In this document: positions 25,401 to 35,007 of the stretch, one piece after another
Layout of the letters: every line of letters begins with the position of its first letter
Numbering within the stretch: the first letter of the stretch is position 1
Source of the DNA: Haloarcula taiwanensis
GTDB lineage: Archaea > Halobacteriota > Halobacteria > Halobacteriales > Haloarculaceae
Assembly: GCA_002844335.1 (NCBI GenBank)
Contig: CP019154.1
Location: forward strand, 1,116,001 to 1,180,000
DNA: 64,000 bases
Reading direction: 5' to 3'
The notes under the pieces: generated by a model
The model's database searches: none
The model's input: only the letters and a program-made list of their open reading frames with translations
Told to the model about the DNA's origin: nothing
Translations under genes and position numbers: made by a program

Positions 25401-25751
25401 TCAGTTCTTGCACCCGGCCAGCCACTCCTCAGCCCAGTCCTCGATTTCGTCGAACACCGGACAGAGGGATTCACCCTTTGACGTGAGTCGGTAGTACGTC
25501 GCGACTGGCGCGTCTTCTTCGAGCCGTCGGTCGACAAAGTCCATCTCCTGGAGATCATCGAGGACCCGCGAGAGGGTACGAGAACTGGCATCGGTGGCCC
25601 GTTTGAGTTCGTTGAACCGCTGTTCGCCGTTCTGGAGTTCGTGGAGCACGACCAGTCGCCAGCGCGACCCGATCTGTTCCAGTGACTCGATGACGGCACA
25701 CGGCCCGCTCTCCTCTTCCTCGTCCGCGGCAGTGAATACTTCAGATGACAT
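25401..25751 (-). CDS. HxlR family transcriptional regulator
   Basis: Winged-helix regulator of 116 residues. CAVIESLEQIGSRWRLVVLHELQNGEQRFNELKRATDASSRTLSRVLDDLQEMDFVDRR is the HxlR DNA-binding domain, with the usual Cys near the N-terminus (residue 18) that in relatives senses oxidants or electrophiles. Wing: APVATYYRLTSKGESL. Start at 25751 follows the family start; the frame extends to 25964 only as non-family sequence. It is divergent from the DoxX gene with a palindrome between them, so it probably regulates that gene and itself. Confidence 0.9.
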   Translation of the reverse strand: MSSEVFTAADEEEESGPCAVIESLEQIGSRWRLVVLHELQNGEQRFNELKRATDASSRTLSRVLDDLQEMDFVDRRLEEDAPVATYYRLTSKGESLCPVFDEIEDWAEEWLAGCKN

Positions 25752-25793
25752 CAGTGCTACCTGGTATCCCCATTGTCCGGGAACGTACAAATA

Positions 25794-25809
25794 GGTTCGG
25801 ATACGAACC
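25794..25809. promoter_or_regulatory. Palindrome between hxlR-like and doxX-like genes
   Basis: GGTTCG-GATA-CGAACC is a perfect inverted repeat with 6-base arms, 43 bases ahead of the HxlR start and 79 bases ahead of the DoxX start. A partial second copy (gcggttcgacag, near 25836) follows. Likely the HxlR operator. Confidence 0.5.
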
Positions 25810-25887
25810 AAGTAACGTAATGAAACCACTAATCGCGGTTCGACAGTCTCGTAGCGAAACGACTCCGGCCATGGAGGTGAGCGCCTG

Positions 25888-26307
25888 ATGGCGTTTGAGT
25901 CCGCCGGAGCGGGCGAGCTGTTCTTGCTGGGCCGACTCCTGTTCGGTGGGGTGCTTGCCTTCATGGGCCTGAACCACTTCCAGAACGCCGGCCAGATGAC
26001 GCCCTACGCGGCGGCGAAAGGGCTCCCGGCACCCGCGGCGTCGGTCTACGGGAGCGGCGGATTGCTCCTCGTCAGCGGCGTCCTCGTCATCCTCGGCGCG
26101 TACCCCGTCATCGCGGCCGGGGCGCTGGCGACGTTCCTCGTCGCTTCCGCCGTCATGATGCACAACTTCTGGGCGGTCCCGGACGAGCAGGTACAGGACG
26201 AGATGACGCAGTTCCTCAAGAACATCGCCCTCGCCGGCGGCGCGCTGTCGCTGCTTGCGGTAGCTGGTACGTCGTGGCCGTACAGCGTCGGCCTGTCTAT
26301 GTTCTGA
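25888..26307 (+). CDS. DoxX family membrane protein
   Basis: Protein of 139 residues with four hydrophobic helices. Residues 10-35 (LFLLGRLLFGGVLAFMGLNHF) and GLPAPAASVYGSGGLLLVSGVLVILG carry the DoxX pattern. DoxX-like proteins are quinone- or redox-linked membrane proteins; the haloarchaeal role is not established. It is divergent from an HxlR regulator, a pairing common for redox-stress genes, which suggests control by oxidants (inference). Confidence 0.85.
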   Translation: MAFESAGAGELFLLGRLLFGGVLAFMGLNHFQNAGQMTPYAAAKGLPAPAASVYGSGGLLLVSGVLVILGAYPVIAAGALATFLVASAVMMHNFWAVPDEQVQDEMTQFLKNIALAGGALSLLAVAGTSWPYSVGLSMF

Positions 26308-26416
26308 GGTCCCGCGTCTACCACAGTCGGTTGCCTTCGCCCAGCACCATCAGTCACTGTTGGCGAGTGACACCTGTCGCCATCCATAAGCCGTCGCGTA
26401 CCCGAACTGTGCGTGA

Positions 26417-28069
26417 ATGATGCAGTCGCTGCCGACGCCGGCCATGCCCGCGTGGCTCCCATGGCAGGAAGCGGTCGTCCTCGTCGTGGTGCTTGTCATC
26501 CTTCTTGCCGTCCGCCGACTCTCGGGTGTACGACTGGGCGATGGTGTACGGGCGCGACTCCTGCTTGGGGTCCCGTGGGGGACGCTGGTGACAATTGCGG
26601 GTGTCACGGCGGTGTACCTGTTCCTGCAGGGCGCATGGTGGCACCCGCGGGACCCGCTTGTGACCCCGTTCCGGACGTGGTCGTACTTCTACCCGTTCGG
26701 GATGCTCACGGGGGCGTTCACTCACGGCAGTCAGGGCCACATCACGGGCAACCTCATGGGCACACTGGTGTACGGAACGGTCGCGGAGTACGTCTGGGGC
26801 CACTACCCTCGCAAGCGGGGTGTCCAGACCTTCACGTCGCTTCGGACGAACCCGTTTGCCAGGATTCTGGTTGTTCCCGTCGCCATGTTCGTCGTGGGTG
26901 TGTTCTCCGCGGTGTTCGCTATCGGGCCGATTGTGGGCTTTTCCGGCGTGGTGTTTGCCATTGCCGGGTTCGCGCTCGTGACGCGGCCGACGCTGTTTCT
27001 CGGTGCATTTCTCGGAACCCGCGTGCTCGACCTCCTGTATTCGGCACTCCGATATCCGGTGTCGACGGCCGCTGGCCAGACCCGGTTTGTGACGCCGTGG
27101 TGGTCGAACATCGCTATCCAGGGGCACGCTATCGGCATACTCGCAGGCGTCGTCGTGGCGCTCGCGTTGCTTCGGAGCCGGGACGAACACCCGGACATGT
27201 TGCGGGTGTTCTTTGCGACGCTCGTGTTCGCCGTCGCACAGGGCCTCTGGGCGGTGTACATCCCGCTCGGCAGCGGCCGGTTTCGGTTGTTCCGCTGGGC
27301 TGGGACGGCACTGGTGTTTCTCCTCGCGCTCGTCGTCGCCGCCGCGACCGTCGGCTCTGACCGGCGCCTTCGCCCGTCGTTCGACCGCCACCCGGCATCA
27401 CTCGCAGTGATAGTGCTGCTCGTCGTCCTCGGTGCACTGAGTCTCGCTGCCGTCCCGACGAACGTCGTCGACCTGCAAGCGGACCAGCTCCCCGAAGACG
27501 GCATCGAGGTCAGAGACTACGTGGTGGCCTATGACGAGAACGTTCCGAACGCGTACTTCGAGAGTATCTGGGTGCCTACGCAGCAAGCGGAGACAACCGT
27601 CAACGCCAGCGGCGTCATCGTCGCTAGTGCAGAGCGGGAGGTCTGGATCGCCGCCGTCCAGCCGGGTCAGCTCGCAGTTAACGGCAAGGAGCGTGTCACG
27701 GTCGGTGGCTCGACCTGGCGTGAATCGGTGTACGCGAACCGGACGGACTGGTCGGTGCTTGGCAATGCCAGCGTCTACCGGGTTCAGCTCAGGCGCGAGA
27801 GGGGCCAGTCTCGGACCGCGTACACCTCGGAGCCATCGACGGCGGACGTGATACTCGACGGGCGGAACGTGACCGTGGCGGCCCGGCAGAACGGATTCGA
27901 CGTGGTCGTAACACGGGGGAATGAAACGGTCGGGCAAGCACCGCTTCCGGCGAACATGACGCGGACGCGAATCGGCGGGCTGACCTTCGAGCGGAACCGC
28001 TCGCGGCTGTACGCGGGGACAGATGGGACTCGTGTGAAGATTGCGGAGCGCCGCCAGCAAGCGGCCTAG
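26417..28069 (+). CDS. Rhomboid family intramembrane serine protease with large external domain
   Basis: Protein of 550 residues. Residues 15-300 contain seven or more helices. SQGHITGNLMG near residue 95 gives the HxxxN oxyanion motif, GPIVGFSGVVFAIAG near residue 175 the GxSG catalytic Ser, and IAIQGHAIGILAG near residue 236 the catalytic His. Rhomboids cut single-span membrane proteins within the bilayer. The last 200 residues after the final helix form a beta-rich, probably external domain with at least five N-glycosylation sequons (NAS, NRT, NVT, NET, NMT). The frame starts ATGATG; either ATG may be used. The 3' end overlaps the convergent methyltransferase by 4 bases. Confidence 0.88.
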   Translation: MMQSLPTPAMPAWLPWQEAVVLVVVLVILLAVRRLSGVRLGDGVRARLLLGVPWGTLVTIAGVTAVYLFLQGAWWHPRDPLVTPFRTWSYFYPFGMLTGAFTHGSQGHITGNLMGTLVYGTVAEYVWGHYPRKRGVQTFTSLRTNPFARILVVPVAMFVVGVFSAVFAIGPIVGFSGVVFAIAGFALVTRPTLFLGAFLGTRVLDLLYSALRYPVSTAAGQTRFVTPWWSNIAIQGHAIGILAGVVVALALLRSRDEHPDMLRVFFATLVFAVAQGLWAVYIPLGSGRFRLFRWAGTALVFLLALVVAAATVGSDRRLRPSFDRHPASLAVIVLLVVLGALSLAAVPTNVVDLQADQLPEDGIEVRDYVVAYDENVPNAYFESIWVPTQQAETTVNASGVIVASAEREVWIAAVQPGQLAVNGKERVTVGGSTWRESVYANRTDWSVLGNASVYRVQLRRERGQSRTAYTSEPSTADVILDGRNVTVAARQNGFDVVVTRGNETVGQAPLPANMTRTRIGGLTFERNRSRLYAGTDGTRVKIAERRQQAA

Positions 28070-28692
28070 GTCCAGTCGATGCGGTACACTTCTGCGGTAA
28101 TCGCCTGACGGTCCGATTCGTGGAACTCGAACTGTCGCGGCAGGTCGAACTCCGTCTCGAAGGCATGGGTCACTTCGCCGCCGTTGTCCCCGGCGAAGGA
28201 TTCGACGAACGACTGGCTTCCGTCGTTGTGAATCGAGTACGACACGGCTGCGATGGACGCAGCAGTTTCGAGGAACCGTCGGTCGGCGTGTTCGTTGTCC
28301 GACTGCGCGCCGAAGGGCGGGTTCATCACGACGGTCGTTTCCTCGACAGGCGGGGACAGCGGAGCGGTGGTGGCATCTGCCCGAACCCACGACACTGGGG
28401 TCGTCGAACCGACCTTCCGCTCGTTTTTGCGCGCCGTCGACAGCGGCGCGGGGTCGATGTCCAGCCCCACAACCCGCGCCGGCGACCGCAACGCTGCACC
28501 CAGCGCCAACATCCCGGTGCCACAGCCCAGATCGACGACCATCCGTCCCTGAATGTCGCCTTGAAGATCCGCAGTATGGACCAGATGGGCCGCCAGATTC
28601 GGCGGAGTCCGGTACTGTTCGAGACTGGCCCGCGGATTGTCGAATCCGGCGACAACGGCGAGTTGCTGGGCGAGCGCACTCTTTGTCGGCAT
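28066..28692 (-). CDS. METTL5-like N6-adenine RNA methyltransferase
   Basis: Rossmann-fold methyltransferase of 208 residues. LEQYRTPPNLAAHLVHTA near residue 25, VVDLGCGTGMLALGAALRSPARVVGLDID (SAM site) and VVMNPPFGAQ (the NPPF catalytic motif of N6-adenine methylases) are clear. The pattern matches the archaeal and eukaryotic METTL5 group that modifies small-subunit rRNA, or a related archaeal RNA methylase. The start MPTKSALAQQLAVVAGF at 28692 is preferred to 28719 because it begins the family sequence. Confidence 0.88.
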   Translation of the reverse strand: MPTKSALAQQLAVVAGFDNPRASLEQYRTPPNLAAHLVHTADLQGDIQGRMVVDLGCGTGMLALGAALRSPARVVGLDIDPAPLSTARKNERKVGSTTPVSWVRADATTAPLSPPVEETTVVMNPPFGAQSDNEHADRRFLETAASIAAVSYSIHNDGSQSFVESFAGDNGGEVTHAFETEFDLPRQFEFHESDRQAITAEVYRIDWT

Positions 28693-28742
28693 TACCTGAA
28701 ATACGCAGAAATCATTCAAAAACGTTTGGAAATGCCCACTGG

Positions 28743-30302
28743 TTATGCTACCGGGAGCGTAACGACGAACTCGCTGCCGCCGAGGTCGCTGTCTTCGACC
28801 CAGATGTCGCCGCCGTAGTTGTTGACCATCACCGACACGAAGTACAATCCGAACCCTGTCCCCGTCGACTCGGGTCCACGCTCTCCCTTCTCGAAGATTG
28901 CCTCACGCTCTGCGGGCGGTATCCCGGGTCCGTCGTCAGCGATGCGAAGATGGACCATCGAGCCGACGCGGTCCGTCGTCACCTCGATTGTGGTGCCTGG
29001 ACCGCCGTGCTCGACAGCGTTCGTCAAGATATTTCCGACGACATCGTCGAGGAGGTCGTCAGCCACGACCACGGTATCGCCATGGATGTCTGTTCTGAGC
29101 GTACAGTCTTCAGCCATTGAAACCGCTTTTTTCGTTGCCCCTTCGACGACCGGCCCTAATTCTATCGTCTCTGCCTCGGTCAGCTCATCGTCTGACATCG
29201 TGCTCAGGACGCTCCGGACCTTCTGTGTGAGGTCGACGATGTCCTGACTCCAGTCCAGAATCGTCTCGGCGTAGGCCGCCTGTGTCCCAGTAAGTGCATC
29301 TGCCAGCGTTTCTGCGCGCGCCTCGATGACTGTCATCCCGTTGAGGATGTCGTGCCTGAGAATACTGTTGAAAAACTCCATTTGCTCTTCGCGGCGCTTG
29401 AGATCCGTGATGTCCGTCCCCTCGACGATTACCTTCTGGACGGTCCCGTCGACCATTACCGGCCGGGCCACGACGGCGGTCGAGATACGCTGGCCGTCTG
29501 CACCGACATGCTCGGCCTCGAACCTGACCATCTCGCCCTCACTCGCCCGCTCAACAGCGTTCTGGCAACGGCACGCTACTTCGTCACTGTGGTTCCACCA
29601 GGGCGTTTCCCAGAACAGTTCCCCGAGGACGGCGTCGTCATCGGCGTCGATGAATCCGAGGGCTGTTGTGTTCGCCCTGAGAAGGTTTCCGTCAGCGTTG
29701 AGAATACCGATGAACGTCTCCGGTGAGTTGAACGTCGCTTCCAGCAGTCGCTGGCTCTGCTCGCGTGTATCAACAGCTAGCTCGCGTTCGATCTCTGCTT
29801 CGACCCACTGCGTGAGATGTTCGAACAGCGTCTGCTGCCAGTCCGAGAACTCCGAAATCGACTCGCTGTCGTTGACGAAACACAGCGTTCCGTACTCCGC
29901 CCCGTCCGCCCGCAACGTCGCGCCGACGTAGGCCTCTAGTCCGAACCGCTCGTAGGCAGGGTCAGTCGCCATTTCCTCACTTGCGTTGGTGACTATGTAC
30001 ATCCCGGATTCGCTGAGGGTGTGTCTACAGTACGTCTCGGAACGTGGTGTCTCGTCACCCGCCGTAATCGTGGATTGTAGACCGCTACTGGCGACGATTT
30101 CGTGGCTGTCGCCAGCGATCACTGCGATGTGTCCGTTCGGAAACCCGAGGTGTTCTCGACCGACGGCCAAAACTGGCTCGACGCGCTCCCGAAACGAGGT
30201 TCCGCTGGCCGCCATCGCCGCAGTGAGGTCCTGCATAGCCGCAAGATAGCGATCCTGTTCTTCCGGGTCGCTACCCTCGGCACCGTCCAGCGGATCATTC
30301 AT
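28743..30302 (-). CDS. GAF-PAS sensor histidine kinase
   Basis: Soluble kinase of 519 residues from ATG 30302 (an in-frame ATG at 30335 is an alternative). Order of domains: GAF at about 20-180 (TYCRHTLSESGMYIVTNASEE, a light- or ligand-sensing type), PAS at about 190-305 (FIGILNADGNLLRANTTALGFIDADDDAVLG), HisKA with FFNSILRHDILNGMTVIEA near 320, HATPase with NILTNAVEHGG and IADDGPGIPPAEREAIFEKGERG near 440-490. No membrane helix. Its kinase module is strikingly close to that of the receiver-kinase at 30399-31478. The signal is unknown. Confidence 0.9.
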   Translation of the reverse strand: MNDPLDGAEGSDPEEQDRYLAAMQDLTAAMAASGTSFRERVEPVLAVGREHLGFPNGHIAVIAGDSHEIVASSGLQSTITAGDETPRSETYCRHTLSESGMYIVTNASEEMATDPAYERFGLEAYVGATLRADGAEYGTLCFVNDSESISEFSDWQQTLFEHLTQWVEAEIERELAVDTREQSQRLLEATFNSPETFIGILNADGNLLRANTTALGFIDADDDAVLGELFWETPWWNHSDEVACRCQNAVERASEGEMVRFEAEHVGADGQRISTAVVARPVMVDGTVQKVIVEGTDITDLKRREEQMEFFNSILRHDILNGMTVIEARAETLADALTGTQAAYAETILDWSQDIVDLTQKVRSVLSTMSDDELTEAETIELGPVVEGATKKAVSMAEDCTLRTDIHGDTVVVADDLLDDVVGNILTNAVEHGGPGTTIEVTTDRVGSMVHLRIADDGPGIPPAEREAIFEKGERGPESTGTGFGLYFVSVMVNNYGGDIWVEDSDLGGSEFVVTLPVA

Positions 30303-30398
30303 AGCCGGAGACTCGACCTCCCCGGAATTGAACATTCGGCCCCGTTTCTCAGAAGCTGAAATGCGGCTGACCGGTAACAGTGTGGCAATCGATTCCCT

Positions 30399-31478
30399 CT
30401 ACGGAGTCGCGTGTGGGAGTTCGATATAAAACGCTGCGCCACCAAGGTCGCTGTCCTCGACCCAGACATCGCCACCGTAGCTCCGGACCATCGTGTCCAC
30501 GAAGTAGAGCCCGAAGCCGGTGCCGCCGGACTCAGAGCCCTTCTCGCCGCGCTCGAAGATGCGCCGGGCCTCGCTGCTCGGAATGCCGTCCCCGTCGTCG
30601 GCGAGACAGACTGTGACAACCCCGTCCTCGACCCTCGTCGTCACATCGATGGTCACATCGGCACCACCGTGTTCGACTGCGTTGAGAAAGAGGTTCGCGA
30701 ACACGTCGTCGAGCAGTTCGTCGGCGACGACGGTAACGGCCTCCGATTCGACGGTGACAGTACAGTCGTCACCGACCGACCGGGCGCGCTCCGCCGCGGC
30801 CGTGAGGACGGCCTGTAGCTCCCGGTGTTCGTGGCTTCGCCCGTCCTCGTCGGTGACCGTCTCCAGCACTGACCGGACCTTCTCCGTGAGGTCGATCAGG
30901 TCGTCGCTCCACTGGACGATGGTCGACGCGTACTCGCGTTCCTGGCTGTCGAGCGTGTCTTCGAGGAGTTCGCCGCGTGCCCGAATGACGTTCATCCCGT
31001 TGAGGATATCGTGTTGCAGGATGCTGTTGAAGAAGTCCATCTGGTCTGTCTGGCGCTGAATCGCACGCTGCTGGCGGCTCCTGACGACTGCGTACCGGAG
31101 TGCCCTCACGAGTCGGTCACCGTCCAGATCCGCTTTCGGCAGATAGTCCTGTGCGCCGCGGTTGATCGCTTCGATAGCCATCTCCCGGTCCTGCATGCCC
31201 GTGAGAACGATGATCGGCACTCCCCTGACCATCTCGGTTGCCCGGTCGAGTGTCGCGAGCCCTGTTGACTCGGGGAGTCCGAGGTCCAGCAGCACCACGT
31301 CGTAGGCTGTGTCCGGCTGTTCACCGACCGGCGCCAAGGACTCGACGTGGGAAATCGTCACGTCATCGACGAAGTGCGCTACGGCTGGCGAGTTCAGGTG
31401 ATGCTCGACGAGCTGAGCGTCGCCCGGATTGTCTTCGACGAGGAGCACGTTGAGGTGTATCGTCTCAGTCATCGTCAT
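30399..31478 (-). CDS. Receiver-histidine kinase hybrid
   Basis: Protein of 359 residues with an N-terminal receiver domain ([18 protein letters not shown], phospho-acceptor in [13 protein letters not shown] near residue 64, conserved Lys in [11 protein letters not shown]) followed by HisKA ([19 protein letters not shown]) and HATPase ([37 protein letters not shown]). It has no sensor domain, so it is likely driven by phosphotransfer from a partner. The start overlaps the upstream response regulator stop by 4 bases, which makes one operon with 31475-31921 and 31914-33845. Confidence 0.92.
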   Translation of the reverse strand: MTMTETIHLNVLLVEDNPGDAQLVEHHLNSPAVAHFVDDVTISHVESLAPVGEQPDTAYDVVLLDLGLPESTGLATLDRATEMVRGVPIIVLTGMQDREMAIEAINRGAQDYLPKADLDGDRLVRALRYAVVRSRQQRAIQRQTDQMDFFNSILQHDILNGMNVIRARGELLEDTLDSQEREYASTIVQWSDDLIDLTEKVRSVLETVTDEDGRSHEHRELQAVLTAAAERARSVGDDCTVTVESEAVTVVADELLDDVFANLFLNAVEHGGADVTIDVTTRVEDGVVTVCLADDGDGIPSSEARRIFERGEKGSESGGTGFGLYFVDTMVRSYGGDVWVEDSDLGGAAFYIELPHATP

Positions 31479-31921
31479 TTCGGTGGCCGCTTGACTACCG
31501 TGAGGAAGAACTCCTCGACGCTGCTCACGATGTCGACGAAGCCGTCGAAGTCGACTGGCTTCGTCAGATAGGCGTTCGCGTGGAGGTCGTACGATTCGAT
31601 GATGTCTTCCTCCGCCTCAGAACTGGTCAACACGACGACCGGAATCCGCCGAAGCGACTCGTCGTCTTTCATCTCTTCGAGGACCTCTTGCCCTCCTTTA
31701 CGTGGCATATTGAGGTCGAGTAACAACAGATCAGGCCGCGGTGCGTCGTCGTACTCGCCTTCCTGACGGAGGAACGCCAGTGCCTCGACACCGTTGTTGA
31801 CGACGTGCAGGTTGTTCAGCACCTTGCCCTTCTCCAGCGCTTTCTCGGTCAGCTTGACATCGCCGGGATTGTCCTCCGCCAGTAGAATCTCCACCGGCCG
31901 TCCCTCGCTGGATTCAGTCAT
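31475..31921 (-). CDS. Stand-alone response regulator (Rcp1-like receiver)
   Basis: Single receiver domain of 148 residues with no output domain. [18 protein letters not shown] (acidic pair), [16 protein letters not shown] (phospho-acceptor Asp near residue 70), [13 protein letters not shown] (Thr/Ser switch) and [12 protein letters not shown] (Lys). The long beta4-alpha4 region and the NPGD start are typical of phytochrome-partner receivers of the Rcp1 type. It overlaps the kinase gene upstream by 8 bases and the receiver-kinase downstream by 4, so all three are translated together. Confidence 0.92.
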   Translation of the reverse strand: MTESSEGRPVEILLAEDNPGDVKLTEKALEKGKVLNNLHVVNNGVEALAFLRQEGEYDDAPRPDLLLLDLNMPRKGGQEVLEEMKDDESLRRIPVVVLTSSEAEEDIIESYDLHANAYLTKPVDFDGFVDIVSSVEEFFLTVVKRPPK

Positions 31922-33845
31922 CGCCGCACACCTCCGTTACCGCGGGCAACGTAAACTTGAACGTCGCGCCGTCGTCCGACGGTTCGACCCAGATGCGTCC
32001 GTCGTGGCGCAGGACAATTCGCTGGCAGACGGCTAGCCCGATGCCGGTTCCTTCCGTGTCGTGGGCTCCGGCCCGGTGGAAGATGTCGAACACCTCCTCG
32101 CGGTCCGCCGCCGGAATCCCCGGCCCGTTGTCCGAGACGGTGAACACAACATCGTCGTCATCTCTGTCTGCGCTGACCTCGATACGTGGCTCCATGCCGG
32201 CTTCCACGGCGTACTCGATAGCGTTTTCCAGTAGATTCTGGAATACCTGCCCGACCTGGTTCGGATCGGCTTCGACGGGTGGCAGTGCCCCCACTGTGAT
32301 GGTCGCGTCTACCTCTTCTATTCGCATCTGTAAGGCGTCCAGCGTCCGGTCGATCACCGCGTCCGGGTCCGTCTCCTCGAACTCGCTTGAGGTTGTCTCG
32401 ACCCGCGAGTACCGGAGCAGGGCATTGACCATCTCCTGCATTCGGCGAGCCCCGTCGATGGCAAAGGCCATGTACTCGGCGGCCTCGTCATCAAGCTCGT
32501 CGCCGTATTCGCTGTCCAGCAGGTCCACGTAGCTTGATACCATCCGGAGGGGCTCCTGCAGGTCGTGTGAGGCGATGTAGGCGAACTGCTGGAGCGCCTC
32601 GTTCGACCGTTCGAGTTCCGTCTGCTTTGATTTGAGCCGCGTCTCCCGTTCGACCCGGTCAAGCGCTGCGGCCCCAGTACTCGCAAGAATATCGAGCAAG
32701 AACCGGTCGTGGCTGTCGAAGGATTCGACAGTCGGCGAGCCGATACACAGCATCCCGTAGTCCTCGAGCGGGAGAAACAGCACCGTCCGCAACGATGCCT
32801 GTGGCGATGACGGGTTCGATAGCGCCTGATAGTCCTCGACGACGGTCGGACTACCATCGTGGAACAGGCGGTTCTCGTCGCTTTCGGGACCCATCGGTGG
32901 GAGATCCGACGCTGCCTCCACCGCCGCGAAGTCGACCGCTTCGTCCGTCGCACCAATCGGATAGAGGGTGTCGTCGTCACTGTCGTAGGACCACATCGCT
33001 GCCAGTGGCTGGTCGATGATGCGCTGTGCGATCTGTGTCACCGTGTCCGCGACCGCCTGCTCCGTGCGGGTGTACAGCAGTTCATTCGTCGCTTCGCTGA
33101 GTGTTTCGATGCGCGCCTCACGCTGTTTGAGGTCAGTGATGTCGCGGGCGACGCTGACGACCTGCGTCAGTTCTCCGTCATCGCCGAACACTGGCCGATA
33201 CCACGTCTCGAAGACGAGGCCATCCACTTTCTGTGTCACGCGGACCTCTTCGCCGTCCAGCGCTTGCTCGACAGCGGCGACGATGTCCGGATACTGGCCG
33301 TACGCCTCGAACACCGAGACGCCTTCGAGTTCGCCGGGTTCTAAACCGAGTTCGGCCAGTCCCTTCCCGGCCGAGTAGGTGAAGACGCCATCGGAGTCGA
33401 GAGTGAACACAACGACCGGAAGGTTCTCGATCAGTGTCTGGAGTTGCTGGCTCCGTTCAGTATGTTTGCGTTCCTGTCGCCGGATTTCGGTCACATCGTG
33501 AATGAACGCCACAACACGAGTTACGTCGTCGATAACGGCGCGCTCGAGCGACACTTCGACCCGCCGGCTCTCCCCATCCGGACCCTCTGTCGTCCACTCG
33601 ACCTGTGTCGACCCCGACGTGGCTGCCTCCGCAATCAGGGCGTTTGCGTCCGCCGTCGAGAACCCCGGCGGGCTGAACTCGCCGACGTGCATCCCGACGA
33701 CATCCGCCGGGGGACACCCGAGCAACGCGCCCGCTGCCTCGTTAGCCCTGACAACAGTCCCAGTGTCGGCGTCGTGGATCATAATCGGGTCCGGGTTCAC
33801 CTCGAAAACGTCGCGGAAAAGAGTAGTGTCCTCCGTAGAAGCCAT
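31914..33845 (-). CDS. PAS-PAS-GAF sensor histidine kinase
   Basis: Kinase of 643 residues. PAS 1 at about 8-125 ([27 protein letters not shown]), PAS 2 at about 135-250 ([21 protein letters not shown]), GAF at about 255-400 ([30 protein letters not shown], bacterio-opsin-activator-like), HisKA near 425 ([23 protein letters not shown], phytochrome-type) and HATPase ([30 protein letters not shown]). No membrane helix. TATA-like cttatattcc on the minus strand about 27 bases before the ATG. It leads the three-gene phosphorelay operon. Confidence 0.92.
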   Translation of the reverse strand: MASTEDTTLFRDVFEVNPDPIMIHDADTGTVVRANEAAGALLGCPPADVVGMHVGEFSPPGFSTADANALIAEAATSGSTQVEWTTEGPDGESRRVEVSLERAVIDDVTRVVAFIHDVTEIRRQERKHTERSQQLQTLIENLPVVVFTLDSDGVFTYSAGKGLAELGLEPGELEGVSVFEAYGQYPDIVAAVEQALDGEEVRVTQKVDGLVFETWYRPVFGDDGELTQVVSVARDITDLKQREARIETLSEATNELLYTRTEQAVADTVTQIAQRIIDQPLAAMWSYDSDDDTLYPIGATDEAVDFAAVEAASDLPPMGPESDENRLFHDGSPTVVEDYQALSNPSSPQASLRTVLFLPLEDYGMLCIGSPTVESFDSHDRFLLDILASTGAAALDRVERETRLKSKQTELERSNEALQQFAYIASHDLQEPLRMVSSYVDLLDSEYGDELDDEAAEYMAFAIDGARRMQEMVNALLRYSRVETTSSEFEETDPDAVIDRTLDALQMRIEEVDATITVGALPPVEADPNQVGQVFQNLLENAIEYAVEAGMEPRIEVSADRDDDDVVFTVSDNGPGIPAADREEVFDIFHRAGAHDTEGTGIGLAVCQRIVLRHDGRIWVEPSDDGATFKFTLPAVTEVCGDD

Positions 33846-33905
33846 ACAGAGATTCGGCTGGCGGAATATAAGACTGTATTCCCGCCGTTCTCAGGTCTGA
33901 GAACG

Positions 33906-34952
33906 CTACCAGGTGCCGTGGAAGGTGTCGAACTCCAGGGATTCTAGCGGCTTCTCGCCGATGGCAATCTCGTACTCTCCGGGGGTGAGCATCGGCTTCT
34001 TGAACTGCGGGCCGTCGTCGGTCGTGATGCGCGGACAGCCGGTGTTGACGTAGGCGTCCATCCCGAAGTTCGTCAGCCGGTCCGGTGTCACCTCATCCAT
34101 GGTGATGAGGTATGCGTTCTCGTTGTTCTCGACGATTTCCTGGGCCTTGTCCCAGCGGCCCTGCCCGATTTTGGTACAGAAGATAACCCCCCAAGACTCG
34201 GCGTCCATCGCGCGGTGGACCGCGCCGTAGCGCTGCTTCATGAACTTCTCCGTGTCAGCGACGGTAACGACGTTGTTGACCGGGTCCGCGATGACGACGT
34301 GCTTCTCAGGGTGTTCCATCGCCAGCCCGAGCGGGTGGAACTTCCCGCCACCGACGTACAGCATCTGGTCGGCGTCCACGTCGGCGCTGGCGTAGTTACA
34401 GCCAAGCACCTGCCCCTCGTGGGTCAGCCGCTCGTCGCCGCGGCGCGTGTGGACCGTGTAGCCGCGCTCCTCTAGCCACTCGCGCATCTCCTCGAACTTG
34501 TTCATGTGCTGGGCCGTCGTCACCAGCCCCACGTCGGGGTCCTCTTCGGGGTCGGCGAGTTGCTCCTCACGGGCCTGCTCCATAATGGGGAAGACGTCGA
34601 CGTTGGAGAACAGCGGCACGTAGATAATCTTGTCAGACTCCTTCATCGGTGAGTGACCGAAGTGGACGAACACGTCCGTCCGGCGCATCATGTACGTATC
34701 GAGGTCACAGGCCCCATAACAGGGCTGGCCCGAGAGCAACACCGTCACGTCGTCAGGCAGTTCCTCGCGGAGGTCGTCGGCCACGGCCGGGCCGCGGCGT
34801 TTCAGTCCCTCGGGGAACTGCAGGCCCACCTTCTCTGCGTCGCGCTCCTCGACAGCTTCGATGATTCGGTCGAGCTCGTAATCCCACTCGCGGTCGTGTT
34901 TGAGCGACAGTCCGGTGTTCCGGAGGTCGCCGTCAGTCCGCTCTTGACTCAT
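33906..34952 (-). CDS. dph2: Diphthamide synthase Dph2 (2-(3-amino-3-carboxypropyl)histidine synthase)
   Basis: Radical iron-sulfur enzyme of 348 residues that moves the 3-amino-3-carboxypropyl group of SAM to a His of elongation factor 2, the first step of diphthamide. Three cysteines that hold the [4Fe-4S] cluster are visible: LSGQPCYGACDLD near residue 78, GQVLGCNYASADVD near residue 185 and NTGCPRITTDD near residue 305. VGLQFPEGLKRRG is the family N-terminus. It is a homodimer in archaea. It lies apart from the flanking signal-transduction genes in function. Confidence 0.95.
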   Translation of the reverse strand: MSQERTDGDLRNTGLSLKHDREWDYELDRIIEAVEERDAEKVGLQFPEGLKRRGPAVADDLREELPDDVTVLLSGQPCYGACDLDTYMMRRTDVFVHFGHSPMKESDKIIYVPLFSNVDVFPIMEQAREEQLADPEEDPDVGLVTTAQHMNKFEEMREWLEERGYTVHTRRGDERLTHEGQVLGCNYASADVDADQMLYVGGGKFHPLGLAMEHPEKHVVIADPVNNVVTVADTEKFMKQRYGAVHRAMDAESWGVIFCTKIGQGRWDKAQEIVENNENAYLITMDEVTPDRLTNFGMDAYVNTGCPRITTDDGPQFKKPMLTPGEYEIAIGEKPLESLEFDTFHGTW

Positions 34953-35007
34953 TGAAACCCTGTACCCGTTCGAGCGTCATAACCCCCGTGTTTCGATGAG
35001 CGGGCAG

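Noticed and set aside
28898-29098. Plus-strand frame in the kinase region and similar short frames
   Set aside because: Shadows of the histidine kinase genes; Arg-rich with no motif.
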